Shown: positions 1 through 5,482 of the stretch, in pieces
Position numbering within the stretch: position 1 is the first letter of the stretch
Layout of the letters: each line of letters begins with the position of its first letter
Source of the DNA: Candidatus Bathyarchaeota archaeon
Lineage (GTDB): Archaea > Thermoproteota > Bathyarchaeia > TCS64
Direction: 5' to 3'
NCBI GenBank assembly: GCA_014730055.1
Contig: WJIV01000303.1
Coordinates: forward strand, 1-7,752
Length of the DNA: 7,752 bases
The notes under the pieces: model-generated
Seen by the model: the letters and a program-made list of their open reading frames with translations, nothing else
Databases searched by the model: none
Told to the model about the DNA's origin: nothing
Translations under genes and position numbers: made by a program

Positions 1-674
1 GGGAACCGCCTCCCATAGTCAGATACCAACTCGTACTCAACTCTCTTCAGGAACCCTCTTTTAATACAATTCACCATGTCTCTCTTTGCCTTGAGAATGT
101 CTCCAGGTGCGACGAACTCCAAGCAGTTTAACCCCTTAACCTCTTCCAAGGTCTCAACGCCGAACATCTCCAGTGTAGCTCGGTTACAATCTATTATTCG
201 TCCATCCAGGTCAATTACTGCTATGGCGTGTGGTGAGACCTGGAATATGTTCCTCAGTCTCTCATTGGACTCCCTGAGCATCCGATTGGACCTGTACCTG
301 TCCACCTCACATTTTATCCTCTTTGCCAGGACCCGGTAGTGCTCGGGCTCAACCTCCTTCCTAACATAGTCATTTACACCATTAGTGAAAGCTTTCTCAG
401 CTATCTTCTCACAGCCATGGTTACTGTATATGATTATAGGAAGGTCGCTCTGCTGCCTGATCCTAGAGGCAAGCTCCACGCCGTCCAGGCTGTGCATCTC
501 GTAATCTGTCAGGATAATATCATAGTTACGGTAGTTGTCTAATGCTTCGTTTATGTTGCTTGAGGTTTTCAGCCTGATATCCGGGTCAAGGTCCTCGATT
601 ATGAACCTGGTCATATCTAGGAGGGCCTCGTCATCATCTATGTACAGTACCTTGATCTGGCTCATAGGATCCAT
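1..674 (-). CDS. REC-PAS signalling protein (response-regulator receiver plus PAS), 3' end cut by window edge
   Basis: Reading the minus strand from 674 gives an open frame of 224 codons that runs off the left edge. Residues about 7-125 are a CheY-like receiver: the acidic pair is D13-D14 in KVLYIDDDE, the phosphoacceptor is D57 in ILTDYEM, the conserved Ser/Thr position is S84 and the conserved Lys is K106 in DYVRKE. A helical linker follows, then a PAS domain from about residue 135 (VSPHAIAVIDLDGRIIDCN). No DNA-binding domain is visible. Whether more PAS domains or a histidine kinase follow lies outside the window. The start at 674 is chosen because GGTG, part of the archaeal Shine-Dalgarno, sits 4 nt upstream; in-frame ATGs at 665 and 737 are alternatives. 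The receiver closely resembles that of the protein at 5483-6241. It is likely a cytoplasmic phosphorelay or sensing component; its partner and signal cannot be read from the sequence. Confidence 0.9.
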   Translation of the reverse strand, partial: MDPMSQIKVLYIDDDEALLDMTRFIIEDLDPDIRLKTSSNINEALDNYRNYDIILTDYEMHSLDGVELASRIRQQSDLPIIIYSNHGCEKIAEKAFTNGVNDYVRKEVEPEHYRVLAKRIKCEVDRYRSNRMLRESNERLRNIFQVSPHAIAVIDLDGRIIDCNRATLEMFGVETLEEVKGLNCLEFVAPGDILKAKRDMVNCIKRGFLKRVEYELVSDYGRRF

Positions 675-735
675 ATTGCACCAGTTGACTGAAGCCACAG
701 CAGTTAGACTAATAGAGGTTATGAATCCCAGCTCC

Positions 736-743
736 ATAAAAAC
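736..743 (-). promoter_or_regulatory. TATA-like box for the leftward REC-PAS gene
   Basis: On the minus strand this reads GTTTTTAT within GGGTTTTTATGGAGC. An archaeal start site about 25 nt downstream would fall near 712, giving a leader of roughly 40 nt that contains the GGTG element just before the ATG at 674. The box would not fit a start at 737, which lies inside it. This is by inspection only. Confidence 0.35.
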
Positions 744-784
744 CCACAAAGCTGTACATCTTCCCTAAATGAATTCCACAACCG

Positions 785-793
785 TTTTTTATC
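785..793 (+). promoter_or_regulatory. TATA-like box for the CBS-domain gene
   Basis: A run of six T followed by ATC lies about 30 nt upstream of the TTG start at 821, and no Shine-Dalgarno precedes that TTG. The spacing fits an archaeal promoter giving a leaderless or nearly leaderless transcript. The box lies in the divergent spacer with the REC-PAS gene. Confidence 0.35.
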
Positions 794-820
794 CCTCACC
801 TGACTATTTTTGAATTTATC

Positions 821-1274
821 TTGGCCCTAAAGGTTCGGGAGGTAATGACCCCAAGGGTAGTCAAGGTACCAGAGGAGGAGACGGTGAAGAACGCTGCGAG
901 GAAAATGGCCAAGTTCGGGATAAGCAGCCTCTTGGTCTATGGGGATGCTGGCCTGATGGCCATAATAACTGAGAGAGATATAATCCATGGAGGGTCTGTG
1001 TTGATGGGACCCTGAGGAAGTAAGGGTCTGCGACGTGATGTCTGAACCCTTAATAGTAGTAAGCCCGGAGGAGAGACTTGAGAAGGCTGTGGGTCTGATG
1101 ATGGCTCAAAAGATAAAGAAGCTGCCCGTCATCGAGGCCGAGACTGATAGCTTTAGAATAATTGGAATGCTCAGCCTTATTGATGTAGCTAGGCTGCACC
1201 CTGAGCTTGTACAGGGCATTAAATCTCTCTCCGAGAGTTCTGAGGAACTGGATACCTCGTTTTACGTCACCTAA
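821..1274 (+). pseudogene. Two-CBS-domain protein, frame broken between the CBS domains
   Basis: Two adjacent open frames encode consecutive parts of one CBS-pair protein. The first (821-1015) starts MALKVREVMTPRVVKV and runs to the CBS1 motif IITERDII before a TGA. The second is in the next frame. It resumes at about 1008 with DPEEVRVCDVMSEPLIVVSP and ends after IGMLSLIDVA at 1274. Both halves are well conserved and join at the usual CBS1-CBS2 linker. Adding one base in each of two G-runs (near 990 and near 1006) would restore a linker like IIHGRVCVDGDPEEV, which fits the family pattern (RDxxxRVVxxGxDP). The restored protein would be about 151 residues, normal for a stand-alone CBS pair. Such proteins bind adenine nucleotides or SAM and regulate partners; no partner is evident here. 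Either the gene is recently inactivated or the sequence has base-call errors. The TTG start at 821 is inferred from the upstream TATA-like box. Confidence 0.82.
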
Positions 1275-1300
1275 GAAAAATATAGTAATATGCGTACTCT

Positions 1301-1966
1301 ATGGTGATAAGCGTGAGCGTTGATATCAGAAACGAGCTAAAGCTACTATATCCCAGGGCTGCCTTCGGCTGCCTCGTCTCCAAAGATGTGCCCAACAGAA
1401 AAGGAAATGATGAACTGGAGGAGATGAAACGGGAACTGGAAGAAGAGATCAGGGAAGAGTACCCCGAGATGGACGAGGACCAATTGATACGTAGCTATGA
1501 TACCTACTATAAAAAATGGGGTAAGACCTACCCAATAGAGTTCCAGATTAAAACCATTAAAAGCGGTGGACGGTTTCCGAGGGTCTCCGCCTTGGTAGAC
1601 AGCATGTTCCTAAGCGAACTTAGGAACAGGATACTGACCTCTGGCCACGATCTGGACAGATTACATGGAGAGCTATGGTATGACCTCTCAGATGAGGGAG
1701 AGAGCTATATGAAGCTCAATGGTAAGGAGCAGGAGCTTCCCCGGAGCGATATAGTACTCAGGGACTCCGAGGGTATACTTGCCAGCGTGCTCTATGGTCC
1801 AGCGAGAAGGACAAGTATAGGCAACGATACTGTTAACGCGCTCTACCTAGCCTGGTGCCCCTATAGCCCGGGGGAGGAAGTTATAGAGGAGCACCTCAGG
1901 GATATCGTCTCAAACCTTGAGGTGGTCTATGGAGGCATCAAGCACGAGATAGTGATGCTGGAGTAG
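1301..1966 (+). CDS. B3/B4 tRNA-binding-domain protein (PheRS beta-like domain, COG3382 type)
   Basis: The 221-residue protein carries a B3/B4 domain, the fold found in the beta subunit of phenylalanyl-tRNA synthetase. It spans about residues 75-210. The family signature is easy to follow: TYPIEFQIKTI, then GGRFPRVSALVDSMFLSEL, SGHDLDRL, GKEQELPRSDIVL, and EGILASVLYGPARRTSI. An acidic, probably coiled helix (about residues 35-65) precedes it. The protein has no catalytic synthetase domain, so it is not PheRS; a nucleic-acid-related or amino-acid-related role is usually guessed, but the function of stand-alone members is unsettled. Length is normal. The ATG at 1301 lacks a Shine-Dalgarno; an A/T-rich TATAGTAATA stretch at 1281-1290 is just upstream but too close to be a convincing promoter for it. 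It sits 26 bp after the CBS gene and 41 bp before ilvE, on the same strand, so co-transcription is possible. Confidence 0.88.
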   Translation: MVISVSVDIRNELKLLYPRAAFGCLVSKDVPNRKGNDELEEMKRELEEEIREEYPEMDEDQLIRSYDTYYKKWGKTYPIEFQIKTIKSGGRFPRVSALVDSMFLSELRNRILTSGHDLDRLHGELWYDLSDEGESYMKLNGKEQELPRSDIVLRDSEGILASVLYGPARRTSIGNDTVNALYLAWCPYSPGEEVIEEHLRDIVSNLEVVYGGIKHEIVMLE

Positions 1967-1996
1967 ACAAATCTTTAACCCCACGTGAAAGATATT

Positions 1997-2004
1997 AGGT
2001 GATC
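1997..2004 (+). promoter_or_regulatory. Shine-Dalgarno AGGTGATC that sets the ilvE start
   Basis: AGGTGATC is an exact match to the complement of the archaeal 16S rRNA 3' end (GGAGGTGATC) and lies 3 nt before the ATG at 2008. It overlaps an in-frame GTG at 1999, which would otherwise add three residues; the position of the site makes 2008 the better start. Confidence 0.75.
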
Positions 2005-2007
2005 AAC

Positions 2008-2949
2008 ATGTCGGAAGCATTCCACGGAGCGAAGTATTGCTGGATGAACGGGGAAATAATAGAGACCGAGAAGGCCCTAGTCTCAGCTATGGAACCCATA
2101 TTCCTCGGGATATTCGAGGGTATAAAGGCATATGTAGAGGGGGACATCCTCGGAGAGGGAAAACTCAACATCTTCCAGTGGCAACCTCACATTGACAGGC
2201 TCTGGCACAGCGCCAACGTCCACGGGATAAAGATTCCTTACACGAAAGACGAACTACAGGAGGCGACGAAGAAGACCATAAGAAAGAACGGCTTTAAGAA
2301 AAACGTCTACATACAGCCAAGGACATGGCCCAAAGCCAGCTCAAAGTCCCGGTACGAGCCAGAAGATTTCCACTTCGTAATACCAACATGGCTCTTCGAG
2401 ACGAGACTTGGCAAAAATAACTCACGATTCTCGGAGGAGCGAAAATTCATGATAAGCAGTTGGAGACGCATAAGCAGCGATGCCCTTCCCACACAGGCCA
2501 AGTGCTGGGCAAACTATGCCAACTCAGGTCTTGCTACGAGGGAAGCTGTGAGACTAGGATACGATGGCGCTATCTTCTTAGATAATAGGGGCTTTGTTAG
2601 CGAGGGAACAGGGGCATGTCTTGCAGCTATCAGAGACGGAAAGCTAATCACGCCACCGGTTACAGCATCGATACTCGAATCTGTCACGAGAAACTCCTTT
2701 CTGGAGTTCATACCAGAGGATCTGGGTATACCAGTCGAGGTGAAGGACTTTACAAGGGTCGAATTGTACTCATCTGACGAACTCTTCCTACACGGGACCG
2801 GGGGAGAGGTGACGCCAATTACTAGTGTTGATGAAATCAAGATCGGGGATGAGTATCCTGGTCCGCTTACGACCGAGATAGCGGAGTATTACAGCGAGAT
2901 ACTAGCAGGAAAAGTCGATAAGAGGAAGGATTGGCTCACCCCAATATAA
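2008..2949 (+). CDS. ilvE: Branched-chain amino acid aminotransferase (PLP fold type IV)
   Basis: This enzyme transfers the amino group between glutamate and the 2-oxo acids of leucine, isoleucine and valine, using pyridoxal phosphate in the cytoplasm. The 313-residue length is normal for the family. Visible family marks, numbered from the ATG at 2008, are IFEGIKAY (about 35-42), HIDRL with the phosphate-side Arg at 64, the Schiff-base Lys K165 in TQAKCWANYANSGLA, Glu199 in FVSEGTGA (contacts the PLP ring nitrogen), TPPVTASILESVTR (about 215-228), and HGTGGEVTPI (about 262-271). The start is fixed by the Shine-Dalgarno at 1997-2004. It lies 41 bp after the B3/B4 gene; a TTTAA stretch near 1975 could be its own promoter. 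A run of seven T follows the stop. Substrate range is inferred from the family; other class IV aminotransferases are possible but less likely. Confidence 0.92.
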   Translation: MSEAFHGAKYCWMNGEIIETEKALVSAMEPIFLGIFEGIKAYVEGDILGEGKLNIFQWQPHIDRLWHSANVHGIKIPYTKDELQEATKKTIRKNGFKKNVYIQPRTWPKASSKSRYEPEDFHFVIPTWLFETRLGKNNSRFSEERKFMISSWRRISSDALPTQAKCWANYANSGLATREAVRLGYDGAIFLDNRGFVSEGTGACLAAIRDGKLITPPVTASILESVTRNSFLEFIPEDLGIPVEVKDFTRVELYSSDELFLHGTGGEVTPITSVDEIKIGDEYPGPLTTEIAEYYSEILAGKVDKRKDWLTPI

Positions 2950-2953
2950 TCAA

Positions 2954-2960
2954 TTTTTTT
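2954..2960 (+). terminator. T-run transcription terminator after ilvE
   Basis: Seven consecutive T residues begin 5 nt after the ilvE stop codon, with no GC hairpin before them. Archaeal RNA polymerase commonly terminates at such oligo-T tracts. It fits the end of the plus-strand CBS-B3/B4-ilvE group, where the convergent minus-strand operon arrives. Confidence 0.5.
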
Positions 2961-2983
2961 CATATCTTCATATAATTATTACC

Positions 2984-3005
2984 ATAGTCCCAGAGTTTAG
3001 ACTAT
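2984..3005 (-). terminator. Weak inverted repeat downstream of the glutaredoxin-like gene
   Basis: ATAGTC (2984-2989) pairs with GACTAT (3000-3005) across a 10-nt loop. It lies 30-50 nt past the stop of the leftward gene and could help end that transcript. The stem is only 6 bp and could be chance. Confidence 0.25.
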
Positions 3006-3034
3006 ACATTGTGAGTTTTGATGAGCAAAAGGTT

Positions 3035-3325
3035 TCATTGTTCTTCGAGGGCACTTAGAATTTCCTTCTCCCGATATCCGCTGATAATAATCTCATCTAT
3101 GATTATAACTGGAAAGCTTAGTGGGAGATTCTGATCTTTTAGGAACTGTGTTACTTTTCTTTTCTCTTCTCTAGTAGACTTATCAACATCGATATAGTCG
3201 AATCTTATGTTTAGGCGTCTCATTAATTTCTTAGCCTCAGTGCAGTGCCCACATTTGCTCAATGTAAGGAGAGTAATATCATGTTCATCTTGATCACCCT
3301 CAACATGTATAAAATTCACATCCAT
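3035..3325 (-). CDS. Glutaredoxin-like thiol-disulfide protein (CGHC)
   Basis: A 96-residue thioredoxin-fold protein. Numbered from the ATG at 3325, it has a beta strand DITLLTLS, the redox motif C25-G-H-C28 in SKCGHCTEAKKLM, a second strand FDYIDVD, a helical stretch, the cis-proline P72 in LSFPVIII, and ISGYREKEI at the C-terminal helix. Archaeal glutaredoxin-like proteins typically begin with a short M-x-V-x-x-x-V-x-G segment like MDVNFIHVEG here, which is why 3325 is preferred to an in-frame TTG at 3364 that would give 109 residues. It would reduce disulfides or thiol adducts on a partner in the cytoplasm; the electron donor is unknown. It is the last gene of the leftward cluster, about 55 nt after the UbiA stop, so it is probably co-transcribed. 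CGHC is the protein-disulfide-isomerase active-site sequence, less common than CPYC in glutaredoxins. Confidence 0.85.
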   Translation of the reverse strand: MDVNFIHVEGDQDEHDITLLTLSKCGHCTEAKKLMRRLNIRFDYIDVDKSTREEKRKVTQFLKDQNLPLSFPVIIIDEIIISGYREKEILSALEEQ

Positions 3326-3380
3326 TATTGTAGATAGTGAATGGTAAAATTTGAAGATATTCAATGATTATCAATCTGTA

Positions 3381-4208
3381 CTAAAAGATCATTAAGAGTT
3401 TCATATATACAAATATTGGTATCCACTCACCATCTACTGCAAGGTCCACAAATAGTTTATCATGACCTCTTCTCGAGAACACGAAAATCAAAATGTAGCC
3501 GTAAACTATGCTATAGAATAAGGCCGGCAGATAACTAGTGAAAATACCATTGATTATACAGAGAAAAAACCAGGGAACTAGCAAACTGTTAACCGCAAGC
3601 AAAAGGAGACGTGTATCCGTTAAACCCAATGCAATAGGTAAGGTCTCAACCCCTGAGGCTGAATCTCCGTCCATGTCCCTGACATCACATAAAATGGTAT
3701 TTACAAGAAGGTGAAGAAAAATGTATGTGAAAGCGAATATAATCTTAATGGAGCTAACAGGGTGGATACATGCTGGTAATAATGACCCCGTAAGACCCCA
3801 TGTAAGTGCTACCATCAAACTCTTAACACCAACAATCTCCTTTAGACGCGGTATAGTATCCGTTATTTTTATGCTATAAACGAAGGCAATAATGAACGTT
3901 GTTGCAATGACCATGAGGGCTCTGAATCCTACATGAAGTGAAAGAAAGAGACATATGCTTAATGAGAACAAGGCAGGTAGCAGATAGTAATTTGTGCTTC
4001 GGGAGGCAACCTCAGGGCGATTAATCGAGTCTTCTGCCTTATCAGTCGCCTTGTTAAGGTTATAGACTGAAAAAGTCAAAAGAAAGGAGATCAAGGCAAC
4101 TCGAGGATCAATATCTATACCATATAAGAATGAAGTAAATATACTGACAATCATTGCATTAATGGATAAAAAAATGGAAGTATTTGTTAGAATCTTAAGT
4201 ATCTTCAA
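3381..4208 (-). CDS. UbiA-family membrane prenyltransferase
   Basis: A 275-residue integral membrane protein with eight or so hydrophobic segments, the length usual for UbiA enzymes. Both Mg-diphosphate-binding motifs are present: NxxxDxxxD as N52-K-A-T-D56-K-A-E-D60 followed by SINRPE, and a second Asp-rich motif at D175, D178, D180 and D182 (CDVRDMDGDSASGVETLP). The conserved loop Tyr-x-x-Lys appears as YSIK at 111-114. UbiA enzymes attach a polyprenyl chain from its diphosphate to an acceptor within the membrane. The acceptor here cannot be read; a lipid, quinone-like or phenazine-like molecule are possibilities. The start is a TTG at 4208, with GGGGG (4219-4223) about 10 nt upstream as a possible ribosome site. 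The first 14 bases overlap the end of the regulator gene, which suggests translational coupling. Function class is firm; start and substrate are not. Confidence 0.88.
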   Translation of the reverse strand: MKILKILTNTSIFLSINAMIVSIFTSFLYGIDIDPRVALISFLLTFSVYNLNKATDKAEDSINRPEVASRSTNYYLLPALFSLSICLFLSLHVGFRALMVIATTFIIAFVYSIKITDTIPRLKEIVGVKSLMVALTWGLTGSLLPACIHPVSSIKIIFAFTYIFLHLLVNTILCDVRDMDGDSASGVETLPIALGLTDTRLLLLAVNSLLVPWFFLCIINGIFTSYLPALFYSIVYGYILIFVFSRRGHDKLFVDLAVDGEWIPIFVYMKLLMIF

Positions 4209-5010
4209 ACGGAATCTGCCCCCAGTCCAACAACTCAGCGTTCTCTAGGAGTCTTCCGAATAGCTCCTCACCCCAGTTAATGGCTTTCTCACTGTTGGAT
4301 ATCAGATCCATGCTATAATCATAAGCTCCATTGTATGTGAAAAGGCCAAGGGAGAAGCTATTCTCAGTAACAGTTAGTGCAAGCCTGAGGTCATCCATAA
4401 TGTATACCCTCAACCTTTCTTCCTGAACATAGCTCAATATTTCCTGAGGGTCAACTAGGGTCATTGTCCTACTAAGTACGTCGCCTGTAAGAATGAGATC
4501 CACACTAGCACCCTTACTCAGTAACTGCTGAAATGCACCAATGTAATCGGGATGGAATATTGGTGAAGCTCCTTTGAGTCTAGTGGAAGTAAGTAGGATC
4601 TGCTGAAAAGTCATGTGAACCTTTGCTAGATCAGTTCTGCTATCCCTAACAAGGTATGAATCCTCAAGTTCTCCAACTCTCTTTAATAGATTAAAGGGAA
4701 TTGCCTCTACATCGTGGCGAAGCCAGAACTCCTGGAAATCTTCAAGCACTGTCATCATCGAGTCAGCCTCCTTTAGGAATATAGAGAACACCTTTCCCAT
4801 AGAGGTTAGTTGATATGTTTTATCATCCTTATGGGTCAGTCTTATAGATTCTAGATCCTGAAGTGCATGTATAATAGTGGAGCCACTGGAACCTAACTCA
4901 TTCCTCAAGTCACCTAATTCTTTACCACCTTCAAGGAGGCTGATTAGCAGGTTTAACTTAAGCTCCGATCTAAATATCTGAATATAGGGAGAATCAAAGC
5001 TATCTACCAT
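4195..5010 (-). CDS. Winged-helix transcriptional regulator with FilR1 (DUF1724)-like domain
   Basis: A 271-residue cytoplasmic protein of the two-part archaeal regulator type. Residues about 12-75 form an ArsR/MarR-like winged helix: ELKLNLLISLLEGGKELGDL, a recognition helix around SSGSTIIHALQDLES (41-55), then a wing YQLTSMGKVF. Residues about 110-262 match the FilR1/DUF1724 pattern, with HPDYIGAFQQLLSKGASVDLILT, RLRVYIMDDLRLALTVTENSFSLGLF and a C-terminal WGEELFGRLLE. Family members in methanogens and haloarchaea are transcription factors, some tied to methanogenesis or energy metabolism; their ligands are mostly unknown. The ATG at 5010 is about 26 nt from a TATA box, which suggests a leaderless mRNA. 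It is the first gene of a leftward operon overlapping the UbiA gene, and it diverges from the small gene at 5169. Autoregulation plus control of the two downstream genes is inferred from this layout and from the palindrome at its start site. Confidence 0.87.
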   Translation of the reverse strand: MVDSFDSPYIQIFRSELKLNLLISLLEGGKELGDLRNELGSSGSTIIHALQDLESIRLTHKDDKTYQLTSMGKVFSIFLKEADSMMTVLEDFQEFWLRHDVEAIPFNLLKRVGELEDSYLVRDSRTDLAKVHMTFQQILLTSTRLKGASPIFHPDYIGAFQQLLSKGASVDLILTGDVLSRTMTLVDPQEILSYVQEERLRVYIMDDLRLALTVTENSFSLGLFTYNGAYDYSMDLISNSEKAINWGEELFGRLLENAELLDWGQIPFEDT

Positions 5011-5019
5011 AATTAATTG

Positions 5020-5029
5020 TTCTGCAGAA
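5020..5029. promoter_or_regulatory. Palindrome over the regulator start site, candidate operator
   Basis: TTCTGCAGAA is a perfect 10-bp palindrome between the regulator's TATA box (5032-5041) and its ATG at 5010. Bound protein there would block the start site, so it is a natural candidate autorepressor site. It overlaps one copy of the repeated ATTGTTCTG (5016-5024). Function is inference. Confidence 0.4.
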
Positions 5030-5031
5030 GC

Positions 5032-5041
5032 AATATATATT
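5032..5041 (-). promoter_or_regulatory. TATA box of the regulator-UbiA-glutaredoxin operon
   Basis: AATATATATT is centred about 26 nt upstream of the ATG at 5010, the standard archaeal distance to a transcription start. Together with the lack of a Shine-Dalgarno it points to a leaderless first gene. Confidence 0.55.
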
Positions 5042-5100
5042 AGATTTGCAAAGATTAATCAATTAAAACTAAAACAGATAAGCATAATTGTTTTATATGG

Positions 5101-5114
5101 ACAATATTGTTCTG
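5101..5114. promoter_or_regulatory. Palindrome ACAATATTGT with second copy of ATTGTTCTG
   Basis: ACAATATTGT (5101-5110) is a perfect palindrome, and ATTGTTCTG at 5106-5114 repeats the 9-mer found at 5016-5024. It lies about 12-25 bp upstream of the TATA-like box of the rightward small gene, a position suited to an operator or activator site. Chance is not excluded because the spacer is AT-rich. Confidence 0.35.
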
Positions 5115-5125
5115 TTAGATAAATC

Positions 5126-5134
5126 TTTTATACC
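5126..5134 (+). promoter_or_regulatory. TATA-like box for the 85-residue protein gene
   Basis: TTTTATACC is about 40 nt before the TTG at 5169. A start site near 5156 would leave a very short leader containing GGGGG (5162-5166). A second TTTTATAT at 5091-5098 is an alternative. Confidence 0.45.
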
Positions 5135-5168
5135 AAACTGCCTTTAACTTAAACACCAAACGGGGGAT

Positions 5169-5426
5169 TTGATAATAGATACAGAGCAGATTTTTAGGGA
5201 GATTTCAAGGATCAACAATCTATTATCAACCATAGACATCACGGAAGACCCGGTATTCGATGAGAAAATAAACGAATACAACGAGGAAGCTATACTTGAT
5301 GCTATCAAGCTGCTTAAAGAAAAAGAAAACCAGATAAGGATTCTCAGGCAGAAACTGGAGACTAGGTATTTTTACTATATTAATAAAAACTATCTCAGTG
5401 CTATTATGTCCAAGAAAACGGAATAG
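5169..5426 (+). CDS. Small hypothetical protein, partly coiled coil
   Basis: An 85-residue protein that I do not recognise. It is soluble, highly charged and mostly predicted helical by eye. Residues about 39-65 (EAILDAIKLLKEKENQIR and on to LRQKLE) have the heptad spacing of a coiled coil, followed by an aromatic segment RYFYYINKNYL and a basic end. It has no cysteine motif, membrane segment or signal peptide. The start is a TTG at 5169, with GGGGG (5162-5166) only 2 nt before it, which is tight for a Shine-Dalgarno; no other start codon fits better, and the TATA-like box at 5126-5134 supports transcription. It diverges from the FilR1-type regulator and shares its promoter region, so co-regulation is plausible. 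It converges with the REC-PAS gene at 5483. The helix resembles the linker helices before PAS or kinase domains, so a dimer or an adaptor are reasonable guesses, not established. Confidence 0.65.
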   Translation: MIIDTEQIFREISRINNLLSTIDITEDPVFDEKINEYNEEAILDAIKLLKEKENQIRILRQKLETRYFYYINKNYLSAIMSKKTE

Positions 5427-5482
5427 CTTAATTTATAATTGAGATTCTTAGATCATACAACGGAATTCAGCTCTTGCTACCT

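Noticed and set aside
76..768. Three short plus-strand open frames at the left end
   Set aside because: They lie opposite or just upstream of the REC-PAS gene on the minus strand, whose receiver and PAS motifs are clear; the plus-strand translations show no family features.
1301..1966. Possible phenylalanyl-tRNA synthetase beta subunit fragment
   Set aside because: Only the B3/B4 domain is present, the length matches stand-alone B3/B4 proteins, and there are no catalytic or B5 regions nearby, so it is a complete separate protein rather than a fragment.
2590..2690. Aminotransferase motif SEGTGACLAAIRDG, which differs from the E. coli-type SEGxGxNxF
   Set aside because: At first this looked like a change in substrate specificity, but from memory a sizeable group of bacterial and archaeal branched-chain aminotransferases carries EGTGAC and SILESxTR, and the key Lys and Glu are present.
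2307..2840. Minus-strand open frames inside the aminotransferase gene
   Set aside because: They are antisense to well-conserved ilvE sequence, with no promoter and no recognisable domain.
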